Below, one piece after another: positions 54,047-62,407 of a stretch of 64,000 bases of DNA. This DNA comes from Massilia endophytica (GTDB lineage Bacteria; Pseudomonadota; Gammaproteobacteria; Burkholderiales; Burkholderiaceae_D), in assembly GCF_021165955.1 (NCBI RefSeq), contig NZ_CP088952.1, positions 4,774,001 through 4,838,000 of the forward strand, given 5' to 3'. Both the position numbers and the translations under genes were made by a program. Position 1 is the stretch's first letter. Each line of letters opens with the position of its first letter. The notes beneath the pieces were generated by a model. It was not told the DNA's origin. It saw nothing but the letters and a program-made list of their open reading frames with translations, and did not search any database.

Positions 54047-55486
54047 TCAGATCGTTTTCGAATAGCGCAGCGGCTGCGCTTCGCCGCCGGCGGCCGCCGC
54101 TTCGCGCGTGCGGTTCAGGTGGCGGTCGAACACCATGCAGATATTGCGGATCAGGAGGCGGCCTTTCGGGGACACGGTGATCCATTGTTCGTCCATGTGC
54201 AGGAGGCCCTCGCGTTCCAGCTCGGCCAGCTTTTCCAGCTCCGCCGCGAAGTAGCTGCGGAAGCGCACCGGGTAGGCCTGCTCGATGGCCTCGACGGACA
54301 GCTCGAAGTTACACATCAACATCTGGATGATGATCCGCCGCAGCAGGTCGTCGGTGTCCAGCTTGTAGCCGCGCGCGATGGGCAGCTTGCCCTGGTCCAG
54401 CAGCTCGTAGTACTCATCCAGCGTCTTCACGTTCTGGCTGTAGGTGGCGTTCACGGCGCTGATGGCCGATACGCCGCAGGCCACCAGGTCCATCTCCGCG
54501 TGCGTGGAATAGCCCTGGAAGTTGCGGTGCAGGCGGCCCTGGCGCTGGGCCACGGCCAGATCGTCTTCCGGCTTGGCGAAATGGTCCATGCCGATATAGA
54601 CGTAGCCTGCCGCCGTGAGGCGGCTGATGCAGAGCGCCAGCATGTCCAGCTTCAGCGTGGGCGAAGGCAGGTCGGCGTCCGCGATGCGGCGCTGGGGCTT
54701 GAACAGGTGTGGCATGTGCGCGTAGTTGTACAGCGCGATGCGGTCCGGGTTGGCCACAATGACCTTGGACAACGTCTGCTCCATGGTCTGCAGGTTCTGC
54801 TTCGGCAGGCCGTAGATCAGGTCGATGCTGATCGAGCGGAAGCCCGCTTCGCGCGCCGCATTCATGATGGCGATCGTGTCTTCCGCAGGCTGGATGCGGT
54901 TGACGGCGCGCTGCACCTCGGGATCGAAGTCCTGCACGCCCAGGCTCACGCGGTTGAAGCCCTGTGCGCGCAGCGAGTGCACGCGCTCGCGGTCCACCGT
55001 GCGCGGGTCGATTTCGATGGAGTATTCGCCTTGCGCATCGGGCGCGAACTCGAAGTTGCGCCGCAGGTGCTCCATCAGCTCCCCCATCTGGGCATCGCTG
55101 AAATAGGTGGGCGTGCCGCCGCCGAAGTGCAGCTGCTCCACCCGGTTCATGCCGGAAAAGAGCTTGCCCTGCATGCTGACTTCCTGTTTCAGGTAGCTCA
55201 GGTAGGTGGCGGCCTTGCTGCGGTCCTTCGTCACGATCTTGTTGCAGGCGCAGTAGTAGCACACGGTGTCGCAGAAAGGCACGTGCAGGTACAGGGACAG
55301 GGGACGGCGTCCGCCGCGCATCTTCAGGCTGGCCAGCGCTTCGAGGAAGTTCCCATAGCCGAAGTCCGGCGTGAAGCGGTCGGCGGTGGGGTAGGAGGTG
55401 TAGCGCGGGCCGGACATGGTCAGCTTGCTGATCAGGTCCGCGTCGAACTGCACGGATGGCGCTACGGGGCTGGCGAGGGCATTCAT
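54047..55486 (-). CDS. hemN: Oxygen-independent coproporphyrinogen III oxidase (second copy)
   Basis: 479-residue radical-SAM protein very similar to the copy at 21063-22481. Cluster cysteines Cys72, Cys76 and Cys79 (PFCDTVCYYCACNK) and GGGTPTYFSDAQ are present. It supplies heme when oxygen is scarce. Here it is embedded in the cco operon, just after aer, so it is probably expressed with cbb3; the first copy lies in the NO-controlled region. Confidence 0.92.
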   Translation of the reverse strand: MNALASPVAPSVQFDADLISKLTMSGPRYTSYPTADRFTPDFGYGNFLEALASLKMRGGRRPLSLYLHVPFCDTVCYYCACNKIVTKDRSKAATYLSYLKQEVSMQGKLFSGMNRVEQLHFGGGTPTYFSDAQMGELMEHLRRNFEFAPDAQGEYSIEIDPRTVDRERVHSLRAQGFNRVSLGVQDFDPEVQRAVNRIQPAEDTIAIMNAAREAGFRSISIDLIYGLPKQNLQTMEQTLSKVIVANPDRIALYNYAHMPHLFKPQRRIADADLPSPTLKLDMLALCISRLTAAGYVYIGMDHFAKPEDDLAVAQRQGRLHRNFQGYSTHAEMDLVACGVSAISAVNATYSQNVKTLDEYYELLDQGKLPIARGYKLDTDDLLRRIIIQMLMCNFELSVEAIEQAYPVRFRSYFAAELEKLAELEREGLLHMDEQWITVSPKGRLLIRNICMVFDRHLNRTREAAAAGGEAQPLRYSKTI

Positions 55487-55511
55487 GATTTTCTTGTCTA
55501 CTTTCGATGTT

Positions 55512-57146
55512 TCAGGCGGCGATGCGCTTCAAGGCAGGCGCGCGGGTGCTGCGCAGCGGAGAGCGCGTGCTTGCGCGGCCGAACTTGAACAGGCTGACGG
55601 CCTGGGTCAGGCTGCCCGCTTCCTCGGCCAGGCTGTTGGCGGCCGCCGCCGCTTCCTCGACCAGGGCAGCGTTCTGCTGCGTCACTTCGTCCATGTGCGT
55701 GATGGCCTTGTTCACTTCGTCCACGCCCAGGCTCTGTTCGCGCGAGGCGACCGAGATCTCCTGCATGATGGTGGTGACCTGCTTCACCGAGTTGACCACC
55801 TGTTCCATCGTGGCGCCGGCGCGCTGGGCGCGCTCCATGCCGTCGCCCACCTTGCTGACAGAGACATCGATCAGGTGCTTGATGTCCTTGGCGGCTACGG
55901 AGGAGCGCTGCGCCAGGTTGCGCACCTCGCCCGCCACCACCGCAAAGCCGCGCCCCTGCTCGCCGGCGCGCGCCGCTTCCACCGCCGCGTTCAGCGCGAG
56001 GATGTTGGTCTGGAAGGCGATGCCTTCGATTAGGCCGATGATGTCCACGATCTTCTTCGAGGAGCTGTTGATTTCGTCCATCGTGGCGATCACTTCGGAT
56101 ACGATGGCGCCGCCCTGTTCGGCCACGTCGGAAGCCGCCACGGCAAGCGCATTGGCCTGGATGGAGTTGTCCGCGTTGGCTTTCACGGTGGAGGAGAACT
56201 GGTCGATGCTGGCCGCCGTGCGCTCCAGGCTCGCCGCCTGCGATTCCGTGCGGCCTGCAAGGTCCGAATTGCCTGCCGCGATCTGGCGGGTGGCCACGGC
56301 CATGGTCTCCACGTTTACCCGCACGTCGCGGATGGTGGCAATGAGGTTGCTGTTCATCTGCTGCAGGGCGCGCAGCAGCTGGCCCACTTCGTCGGTGCTG
56401 TCGGTGTCGAAGGAGCCGGACAGGTCGCCAGCGGCGATGCGGCGAGCGCCTTCCAGGGCGCGGCCCAGCGGCTGCAGCACGCCGCTGCGCAGGGTCCACC
56501 ACAGGAAGACATTGATCAGGAGGCCGATGAAGGTAGCGGCGAAAATGCTGTAGCGTACCGGCCCGCTGGCCTGGTTGCCGAACAGGCTCGCGATGCACAC
56601 GGCCAGCTGCAGGGTGTTCACGACGCTCGTGGCCAGCCAGATGCGCGCCGCCAGGGACACATGGCTCAGGCGCGCGGCCAGCGAGCGCCAGCCGCGGTGG
56701 ATGATCTGGCCGTTGCGGATTTCGAGATCCCGGCCCTTGCCTTCGCGCAGGGCGCGGTAGGCTTCGGCGGCGGCGGCGATCTGGGCGCGGTCGGCGCGGC
56801 TGCGCACGGACATGTAGCCCACGGTGCGGCCCGCGTCGCGGATCGGCGTGATGTTTGCGCGCACCCAGTAGTAGCTCCCGTCCTTGCAGCGGTTCTTCAC
56901 GATGCCGGTCCAGGGAATGCCGGCCCGGATGGTGGTCCACAGGTCGGCGAAGGCTTCCACCGGCATGTCCGGATGGCGCACGATATTCTGCGGCGCGCCC
57001 AGCAGCTCGGCCTCCGAGAAACCGCTGATCTGGACGAAATAGGGGTTTACATAGGTAATGTTGCCATCCAGATCAGTTTTCGAGACAATGGCTTGATCCT
57101 CGTCGATGTCGACTTCGCGATTGATGACCGGCAAATTGTTGCGCAC
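55512..57146 (-). CDS. aer: Aerotaxis receptor-like methyl-accepting chemotaxis protein
   Basis: 544 residues. N-terminal PAS (about 15-120; DLDGNITYVNPYFVQISGF, RCKDGSYYWVRANITPIRD), two membrane helices, HAMP, then a signalling domain with the conserved tip (FQTNILALNAAVEAARAGEQ, GFAVVAGEVRNLAQRSS). PAS-HAMP-MCP is the Aer architecture, which senses redox state through FAD. A perfect FNR box lies 84 bp before the ATG, and the gene is first in the cco direction. Confidence 0.85.
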   Translation of the reverse strand: MRNNLPVINREVDIDEDQAIVSKTDLDGNITYVNPYFVQISGFSEAELLGAPQNIVRHPDMPVEAFADLWTTIRAGIPWTGIVKNRCKDGSYYWVRANITPIRDAGRTVGYMSVRSRADRAQIAAAAEAYRALREGKGRDLEIRNGQIIHRGWRSLAARLSHVSLAARIWLATSVVNTLQLAVCIASLFGNQASGPVRYSIFAATFIGLLINVFLWWTLRSGVLQPLGRALEGARRIAAGDLSGSFDTDSTDEVGQLLRALQQMNSNLIATIRDVRVNVETMAVATRQIAAGNSDLAGRTESQAASLERTAASIDQFSSTVKANADNSIQANALAVAASDVAEQGGAIVSEVIATMDEINSSSKKIVDIIGLIEGIAFQTNILALNAAVEAARAGEQGRGFAVVAGEVRNLAQRSSVAAKDIKHLIDVSVSKVGDGMERAQRAGATMEQVVNSVKQVTTIMQEISVASREQSLGVDEVNKAITHMDEVTQQNAALVEEAAAAANSLAEEAGSLTQAVSLFKFGRASTRSPLRSTRAPALKRIAA

Positions 57147-57223
57147 GCTGCTGCTCCTTCCGTTTTATTGCTTCAATGCAATATCTTCAGGATCCAGTTT
57201 ACGGAGCGGCACCTTCAAAATCA

Positions 57224-57237
57224 TTGATGTAGATCAA
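57224..57237. promoter_or_regulatory. Perfect FNR box upstream of aer
   Basis: TTGATGTAGATCAA, exact TTGAT-N4-ATCAA. The centre is 84 bp before the aer ATG. The plus-strand TfoX gene begins only 40 bp from the centre, which is too close for class-II control of that gene, so aer is the likely target. Flanks resemble the ccoN box. Confidence 0.85.
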
Positions 57238-57270
57238 AATTCCCCATCTTAGAAAAGGTAGGCATAAACG

Positions 57271-57597
57271 ATGGCATCGCACCAGAGCACGATGGATTTC
57301 ATTCTTGACCAGATGCACGGGGCGGGCGGCGTGACCGCGAAGAAGATGTTTGGGGAATACGGGGTTTACCTGGACGGCAAGATGTTCGCCGTGGTCTGCG
57401 ACGACCAGCTGTTCATGAAGCCCACGGCGGCGGGAAAGGCCTATATCGGCGAGCCGGAGATGGTGCAGCCCTTCCCGCAGGCCAAGCCCTACTTCCTCAT
57501 CCCCGGCGACCAGTGCGAAGACAGCGCCTGGCTCAGCGAGCTGTGCCGCATCACGGCAGCGGAACTGCCGCTGCCCAAGCCCAAAAAGAAAAAATGA
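57271..57597 (+). CDS. TfoX N-terminal domain protein
   Basis: 108 residues. The TfoX-like N-terminal domain is recognisable (MKMFGEYGVYLDGKMFAVV-type pattern, EPEMVQPFPQAKPYFLIPG), with the Lys-rich tail KPKKKK. TfoX relates to natural competence regulation in some gamma-proteobacteria; the stand-alone N-terminal form has no assigned task. It abuts yiaA with adjacent stop codons. Confidence 0.82.
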   Translation: MASHQSTMDFILDQMHGAGGVTAKKMFGEYGVYLDGKMFAVVCDDQLFMKPTAAGKAYIGEPEMVQPFPQAKPYFLIPGDQCEDSAWLSELCRITAAELPLPKPKKKK

Positions 57598-58005
57598 TCA
57601 GTTTGCGGGGGCGGCGCCAGCACTGTCCCGCACAGTTTTCTGCAGGACGACCGCGGCAAACAGGCTCAGAGCAAACGACATGCCGAAAAAGCCCTTTTCG
57701 CTGAGTGTTATCGACGCGTTCCACAAACCCACAAGGAGCAGGAGCAGCGCCAGCAGCGTGGACGTCCAGCACAGGCCGAAATACAGGCTGCTGACCGTCA
57801 GGCCTTCCAGCCGGTCGCGAACCGACTTCTGCAACGAGACCGCCGAGAACAGGCCATACATCAGGATGGTGAAGTAGTAGCCCTTTTCGTTCAGCTGCAT
57901 GCCGGCGTTCCACAGCCCGACGAAGTAGGTCAGGGTGCCGGCCAGCAGCGCGGCCCAGGTTGCGCCAGCGAAGGCGCTGGAAGGGTGTTGGGATGTGGCG
58001 GCCAT
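57598..58005 (-). CDS. yiaA: Inner-membrane protein of the YiaA family
   Basis: 135 residues from ATG 58005 (AAGGAGA upstream). Four membrane helices, in two repeats with GLWNAGMQLNEKGYYF and GLWNASITLSEKGFFG, which are the YiaA/YiaB signatures. Function unknown. The stop codon follows directly on the TfoX stop from the other strand. Confidence 0.88.
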   Translation of the reverse strand: MAATSQHPSSAFAGATWAALLAGTLTYFVGLWNAGMQLNEKGYYFTILMYGLFSAVSLQKSVRDRLEGLTVSSLYFGLCWTSTLLALLLLLVGLWNASITLSEKGFFGMSFALSLFAAVVLQKTVRDSAGAAPAN

Positions 58006-58021
58006 ATGCTCTCCTTGAAAG

Positions 58022-58046
58022 AAACCCCGGCCAATTGCCGGGGTTT
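58022..58046 (-). terminator. Rho-independent terminator of the DUF808 gene
   Basis: A 10-bp stem (AAACCCCGGC, 5-base loop, GCCGGGGTTT) with a T run on the minus strand, 18 bp after the DUF808 stop. It separates the DUF808 gene from yiaA. Confidence 0.85.
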
Positions 58047-58063
58047 TCATTGGAGCAAAAGAA

Positions 58064-58990
58064 TCAGCGCTTGCCCTTGATGCCGCTCAGCAGGCGTTGC
58101 ACTACCGTCACCACACCCAGCACGATAGCGCCCGCGATCACGCCCACCACCGCGTCGATCACGCTGGAGACCACCACGCCAGCACCGGGCACCGCGTGCA
58201 CGGCTTCCGTGGCATGGTGGATGATGTCGTGCGCGCCGGGCAGGCCGTGGGTCAGGATGCTGCCGCCGACCATGAACATGGCCACCGTGCCTGCCACGGA
58301 GAGGAACTTCATGAGTTTCGGCGCCGCCGCGAGCAGCAGGCGTCCCAGGCCCGCGAAGCGGCCGTTGTTGCGGGTCAGGTAAAAGCCCGCGTCGTCCATC
58401 TTCACGATGCCCGCCACCAGGCCGTACACGCCCACCGTCATCAGCAGCGCGATCCCTACGAGCACCACCACCTGCTGCGTGAAGGGCGCGGCCGCCACCG
58501 TACCCAGGGCGATCACGATGATTTCGGCGGACAGAATGAAGTCGGTGCGCACGGCGCCCTTGATCTTTTCCTTTTCCAGTGCCACCAGGTCCACATCCGG
58601 ATCGGCCACCGCCGCCGCAAGTTCCGCGTGATGCTGCGCGTCTTCCTCGGGCGTGTGCAGATATTTGTGCGCCAGCTTCTCGAAGCCTTCGAAGCACAGA
58701 TAGGCGCCGCCGAGCATCAGCAGGGGCGTCACGGCCCAGGGAGCGATGGCGTTGATGGCCAGCGCGGCGGGCACCAGGATCGCCTTGTTGAGGAGCGAAC
58801 CCTTGGCCACCGCCCACACCACGGGCAGTTCGCGGTCCGCGTCCACGCCGGACACCTGCTGCGCATTCAGGGCCAGGTCGTCGCCCAGTACACCGGCCGT
58901 CTTCTTCGCGGCCACCTTGCTCATGGCAGCCACGTCGTCCAGGATGGACGCGATATCGTCGATCAGTGCAAGCAGGCTGCTACCGGCCAT
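58064..58990 (-). CDS. yedI: DUF808 (YedI) membrane protein
   Basis: 308 residues from ATG 58990. DUF808 features: MAGSSLLALIDDIASILDDV, MSKVAAKKTAGVLGDDLALN, ELPVVWAVAKGSLLNKA and several helices. Homologous to Escherichia coli YedI by sequence pattern. Function unknown. Followed by a clear terminator. Confidence 0.92.
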   Translation of the reverse strand: MAGSSLLALIDDIASILDDVAAMSKVAAKKTAGVLGDDLALNAQQVSGVDADRELPVVWAVAKGSLLNKAILVPAALAINAIAPWAVTPLLMLGGAYLCFEGFEKLAHKYLHTPEEDAQHHAELAAAVADPDVDLVALEKEKIKGAVRTDFILSAEIIVIALGTVAAAPFTQQVVVLVGIALLMTVGVYGLVAGIVKMDDAGFYLTRNNGRFAGLGRLLLAAAPKLMKFLSVAGTVAMFMVGGSILTHGLPGAHDIIHHATEAVHAVPGAGVVVSSVIDAVVGVIAGAIVLGVVTVVQRLLSGIKGKR

Positions 58991-59096
58991 GAGGCAAACT
59001 CCGTAAAGTGGAAAGACAGACAATCTTACCTTAGCGGCTCCAGCGGTGGCGCAATTCCCGGGCTACAATGGCCTTCCACTACCCGCAGGACCCATC

Positions 59097-59738
59097 ATGA
59101 GTTTCGCTACCTGGCTCGCCTTCCTTGTTTCCTCCATCGTGATCGCCCTCTCGCCGGGGTCCGGCGCAGTGCTGTCGATGTCGCACGGCCTCTCCTACGG
59201 CGTGCGCAAGGCCAGCGGCACCATCATGGGACTGCAGGCGGGCATTCTGCTGATCCTCTTCATCGCGGGCGCCGGAGTTGGCTCGCTGCTCCTGGCCTCC
59301 GAACTCGCCTTCAACGTCGTGAAATCGGTGGGCGCCGTGTACCTGATCTACCTGGGCCTGAGCCAGTGGCGCGCCAAGGTGAGCGAAGGCGGCGGCCCGG
59401 GCGTGGCGGCGCAGGCCGAACTGCCCTCGCTGCGCAAGCGCTTCCTCACCGGCTTCCTCACCAACGCCACCAACCCCAAGGGCATCATCTTCATGGTGGC
59501 CGTTCTGCCGCAGTTCATCACCCAGGGCCAGCCTCTCCTGCCCCAGCTGGCGATCCTGGCCGCGACCATGCTGGTGGTGGATGTCACCGTGATGCACGGC
59601 TACGCCTTGCTGGCGTCCACCATGCAGGGCCTGTTCCGCAACGTGCGCGCAATGAAGCGCCAGAACCGCGTGTTCGGCGGCCTGCTGATGGCCGTGGGCA
59701 CGGCCCTCTTCTTCGTCAAGCGCGGCGCCCACAGCTGA
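59097..59738 (+). CDS. LysE/RhtB-family amino-acid exporter
   Basis: 213 residues from ATG 59097. The LysE signature is present (FLVSSIVIALSPGSGAVLSM, and the GFLTNATNPKGIIFMVAVLPQF segment), six membrane helices. It exports amino acids or homoserine-like compounds; exact substrate unknown. Confidence 0.92.
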   Translation: MSFATWLAFLVSSIVIALSPGSGAVLSMSHGLSYGVRKASGTIMGLQAGILLILFIAGAGVGSLLLASELAFNVVKSVGAVYLIYLGLSQWRAKVSEGGGPGVAAQAELPSLRKRFLTGFLTNATNPKGIIFMVAVLPQFITQGQPLLPQLAILAATMLVVDVTVMHGYALLASTMQGLFRNVRAMKRQNRVFGGLLMAVGTALFFVKRGAHS

Positions 59739-59831
59739 CCGGATATTCCGGCATGTGAAAAAGTTTGTAACCGGCGTCGGCGCGTTCCGGGCAATGGGCG
59801 TTTAATGGAGAAAACTCAAGGAGTCTCTCCA

Positions 59832-61811
59832 ATGTCCCGCAAAGCCGTGCATTTCGTCCTGCTTCTGGCCCTCGTGGCTGTTTCCTCCTTCGCGCTGGCC
59901 GACCCGCCAAGCCGTGTGGGGCGCATTTCGGCCGTCGAAGGCAAGGTTACGCTCCAGACGGATGGCGACGAGGATACCGGCCCCCTCCTGAACTGGCCCG
60001 TCACCAGCAGCAACCACCTGACCACGGCGCGCGGTGCACGCACCGAATTCCGCGTCGGCTCCGCCGCCATATGGCTGGACGGGGATTCCGACCTGGAGGT
60101 GGTGGAGCTGGACGACGACAGCCTGCGCCTGCGCCTGAACTACGGTTCGGCCAGCGTGCGCCTGCGCGCTCCCGAGATGCTGGGCGAATTCGAACTCACC
60201 ACGCCCCAGGCCCGCATCGTGATGACGGAGCCGGGCATGCTGCGCGTGGATGCCGAGCGGGCCGTGGACACCACCTCAGTCTCCGTCTTCTTCGGCGCGG
60301 CCCAGGTGGACGGCGCCGGCACGCTGCTCAACCTGCGCGCCGGGAAGCGCGGCGAAGTGCGCGGCGACGATGTGTTCACCGCGCTCGCACGCGCCGACGG
60401 CTTCGACGAATGGGTGCAGGGCCGCGACAAGCGCACCGATGCCGCCATCGCCACCCGCTACATTCCGGACGAGGTTACCGGCTACGAAGAACTGGACCGC
60501 TATGGCAGCTGGACCGTCAACGAAGAATACGGTCCCCTGTGGACTCCCCGCCTGCTGGCCGCCGATTGGGCGCCCTACCGCGACGGCCGCTGGACCTGGA
60601 TCTCGCCCTGGGGCTGGACCTGGGTGGACAACGCTCCCTGGGGCTATGCCCCCTCGCACTACGGCCGCTGGGTGGTGGTGAACCGCCGCTGGTACTGGTC
60701 GCCGGGCCGCTTCGTGGGCCGTCCCGTATGGGCGCCCGCGCTGGTGGGCTGGGTCGGCGGCGCCAACTGGTCCATCAGCTTCGGCAGCCGCCACAGCGGC
60801 CCGGGCATCGGCTGGTATCCGCTCACCCCGCGCGACCGCTTCGTTCCCACCTACCGAGTTTCACCCGACCATGAGCACCGCCTGGGCTGGACCTACCGGG
60901 GCAATGAACGCTGGCGCGACCGCAATCACGACGGCCGCCGCGACGGCGTGACCGTGCTCCCGCACGACCGTTTCGACCGCCGCCATACCGTGCAGGTAGA
61001 CCGCGCCCAGCGCGTTACCGTGGCGCCGAATGCGCTGGTGACGGCGCCAGTGGCCACGCCCCCGGTGCCGGCGGGCATCGACCGCAACCGCGACGGCGTA
61101 CCCGACCGCTTCCAGCGCGACCGCAACCACGACGGCATTCCGGACCGCATCGTCGGCACCCCGCGCGACCGCAACGGGGATGGCATTCCTGACCGTAACC
61201 CGATCTCGACCCGCGACCGGAACGGCGACGGCGTGCCCGACCGCAACGTAATCACCACCCGCGACCGCAACGGCGATGGCATCCGCGACCGCAGCATGGC
61301 CGTGCCCCCCTCGCGCGACCTCAACGGGGACGGCGTGCCCGACCGCAGCCGCTTCGACCGCAACGGCGACGGCGTGCGCGACGCGGGCGACTGGCGTCAC
61401 AGCGGCCCGCGCACCAATCCGGTGCAGCCGCTGCAAACCAATCCGGTGGCGCCCCAGGTCCAGTCCCAGGCCCCTGCGCCTGTTCCACAGCCGGGTATCC
61501 TGCAGGCGCGTCCTGCCATCCAGGAAGGAGCGGACCGGCGCCAGCAGATGGAAGAGCGCCGCCAGCACATGCTCGAGGAGCGGCGCCAGCGTGTGGAGGA
61601 GCGCATGGCCCAGCGCCCGCAAATACAGCCACAGCCTCAACAGCCACAAGCTCAGATGCAGCCCCAGCCGCAGCCCGCCCCGGCCCCCTTCCAGCGCGCC
61701 CAGCCGCCGCAGGCAGTCCAGCCGCAAGCCGCGCCGCCTGCGCAGCAGGATGTCCGGGAGCGGCGGGAGCGACGGGGCGTATCCAAGAACGGCGAACGTG
61801 ACCGGGAGTAA
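59832..61811 (+). CDS. Secreted FecR/DUF6600 protein with calcium-loop-like repeats
   Basis: 659 residues from ATG 59832. Signal peptide (VHFVLLLALVAVSSFALA), a FecR-like beta domain (about 30-190), a DUF6600 aromatic part (WAPYRDGRWTWISPWGWTW, APSHYGRWVVVNRRWYW), then at about residues 416-518 seven D-x-N-x-D-G-x-x-D repeats and a Gln/Pro-rich, Arg-rich tail. The DxNxDG loops resemble thrombospondin type-3 calcium sites, so calcium binding is likely but untested. Role probably envelope or matrix related. Confidence 0.8.
   Translation: MSRKAVHFVLLLALVAVSSFALADPPSRVGRISAVEGKVTLQTDGDEDTGPLLNWPVTSSNHLTTARGARTEFRVGSAAIWLDGDSDLEVVELDDDSLRLRLNYGSASVRLRAPEMLGEFELTTPQARIVMTEPGMLRVDAERAVDTTSVSVFFGAAQVDGAGTLLNLRAGKRGEVRGDDVFTALARADGFDEWVQGRDKRTDAAIATRYIPDEVTGYEELDRYGSWTVNEEYGPLWTPRLLAADWAPYRDGRWTWISPWGWTWVDNAPWGYAPSHYGRWVVVNRRWYWSPGRFVGRPVWAPALVGWVGGANWSISFGSRHSGPGIGWYPLTPRDRFVPTYRVSPDHEHRLGWTYRGNERWRDRNHDGRRDGVTVLPHDRFDRRHTVQVDRAQRVTVAPNALVTAPVATPPVPAGIDRNRDGVPDRFQRDRNHDGIPDRIVGTPRDRNGDGIPDRNPISTRDRNGDGVPDRNVITTRDRNGDGIRDRSMAVPPSRDLNGDGVPDRSRFDRNGDGVRDAGDWRHSGPRTNPVQPLQTNPVAPQVQSQAPAPVPQPGILQARPAIQEGADRRQQMEERRQHMLEERRQRVEERMAQRPQIQPQPQQPQAQMQPQPQPAPAPFQRAQPPQAVQPQAAPPAQQDVRERRERRGVSKNGERDRE
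61078..61386 (+). repeat. Seven D-x-N-x-D-G-x-x-D coding repeats
   Basis: DNA encoding units such as DRNGDGIPDR and DRNHDGIPDR, 12-18 residues apart. The repeats are near-identical at the protein level but vary in codon use, so they are not simple tandem DNA copies. They would form calcium-binding loops in the FecR/DUF6600 protein. Confidence 0.8.
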
Positions 61812-61913
61812 TACCGTCCAGCCGCAATTTTTGGTCGTTCAGCCTGCGATTTGCGCACTTTGTCACAAAGCGGTAGCCCGGCATGCCTACACTCACTAAA
61901 GTGTAATCGTGCA

Positions 61914-62055
61914 ATGCTGGGAACTTCGGGAAAGACAGGACAGCTACAGTGTCCGCAACCCAGGGAAGTTCTCGTGATGCTACCGGTGTCCCGACTATTT
62001 TCCCGAATCCCGTGGAAATAGTTTTTATGGCCAGCCCTCGGGCTGGCCTTTTTTT
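61914..62055 (+). ncRNA. Candidate structured small RNA
   Basis: About 140 nt in the 320-bp gap between the FecR/DUF6600 and DUF493 genes, ending in a strong terminator. Hairpin 1: GAACTTC (61921-61927) with GAAGTTC (61965-61971), enclosing GGACA/TGTCC (61938-61942/61950-61954). Hairpin 2: CTATTTTCC (61995) with GGAAATAG (62014-62021). Then the terminator stem 62029-62048. A -10-like TGTAAT lies at 61902-61907; no clear -35. The GGACA segment could also pair with TGTCC at 61987-61991, giving two alternative folds. It may instead be a 3' UTR or a leader of DUF493. Confidence 0.4.
62029..62055 (+). terminator. Rho-independent terminator
   Basis: Stem GGCCAGCC (62029-62036), loop CTCG, GGCTGGCC (62041-62048), followed by seven T's. 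It ends the candidate small RNA, and possibly read-through from the FecR/DUF6600 gene 240 bp upstream. Confidence 0.9.
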
Positions 62056-62134
62056 ATCCGGCGCCGGACGGCGTTACAATACCGGTATGCGCGATCCGCT
62101 CGCGCCTTCTTCATTGTTCACGATTGGAAATAAC

Positions 62135-62407
62135 ATGGCGATCCCTCCCTCCGAGTCCCTCATCGAGTACCCGAGCGACTTCCCGATCAAGGTGATGGGT
62201 CCGACGCATGACGCCTTTGCCGCCACGATCCTGGAAGTGTGCGTCAAGCACGACCCCACCTTCCACGAAGGCAAAATGGAAACCCGGCCTTCGGCCAAGG
62301 GCAACTACACTGGCCTGACGGTGGTGGTGCGCGCCACCAGCCGCGAGCAGCTCGACGCGCTGTACACCGAACTGTCCGGCCACCCCATGGTGAAGATCGT
62401 CATGTAA
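62135..62407 (+). CDS. ybeD: DUF493 (YbeD) family protein
   Basis: 90 residues from ATG 62135. The YbeD fold is recognisable: SLIEYPSDFPIKVMG, then GNYTGLTVVVRATSREQLDAL and HPMVKIVM. Associated with lipoic-acid genes in other bacteria (lipB follows in many), but here it is followed by a convergent LysR gene. ATG 62087 is in frame and possible; the start at 62135 has a GGAAATA upstream. Confidence 0.85.
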   Translation: MAIPPSESLIEYPSDFPIKVMGPTHDAFAATILEVCVKHDPTFHEGKMETRPSAKGNYTGLTVVVRATSREQLDALYTELSGHPMVKIVM

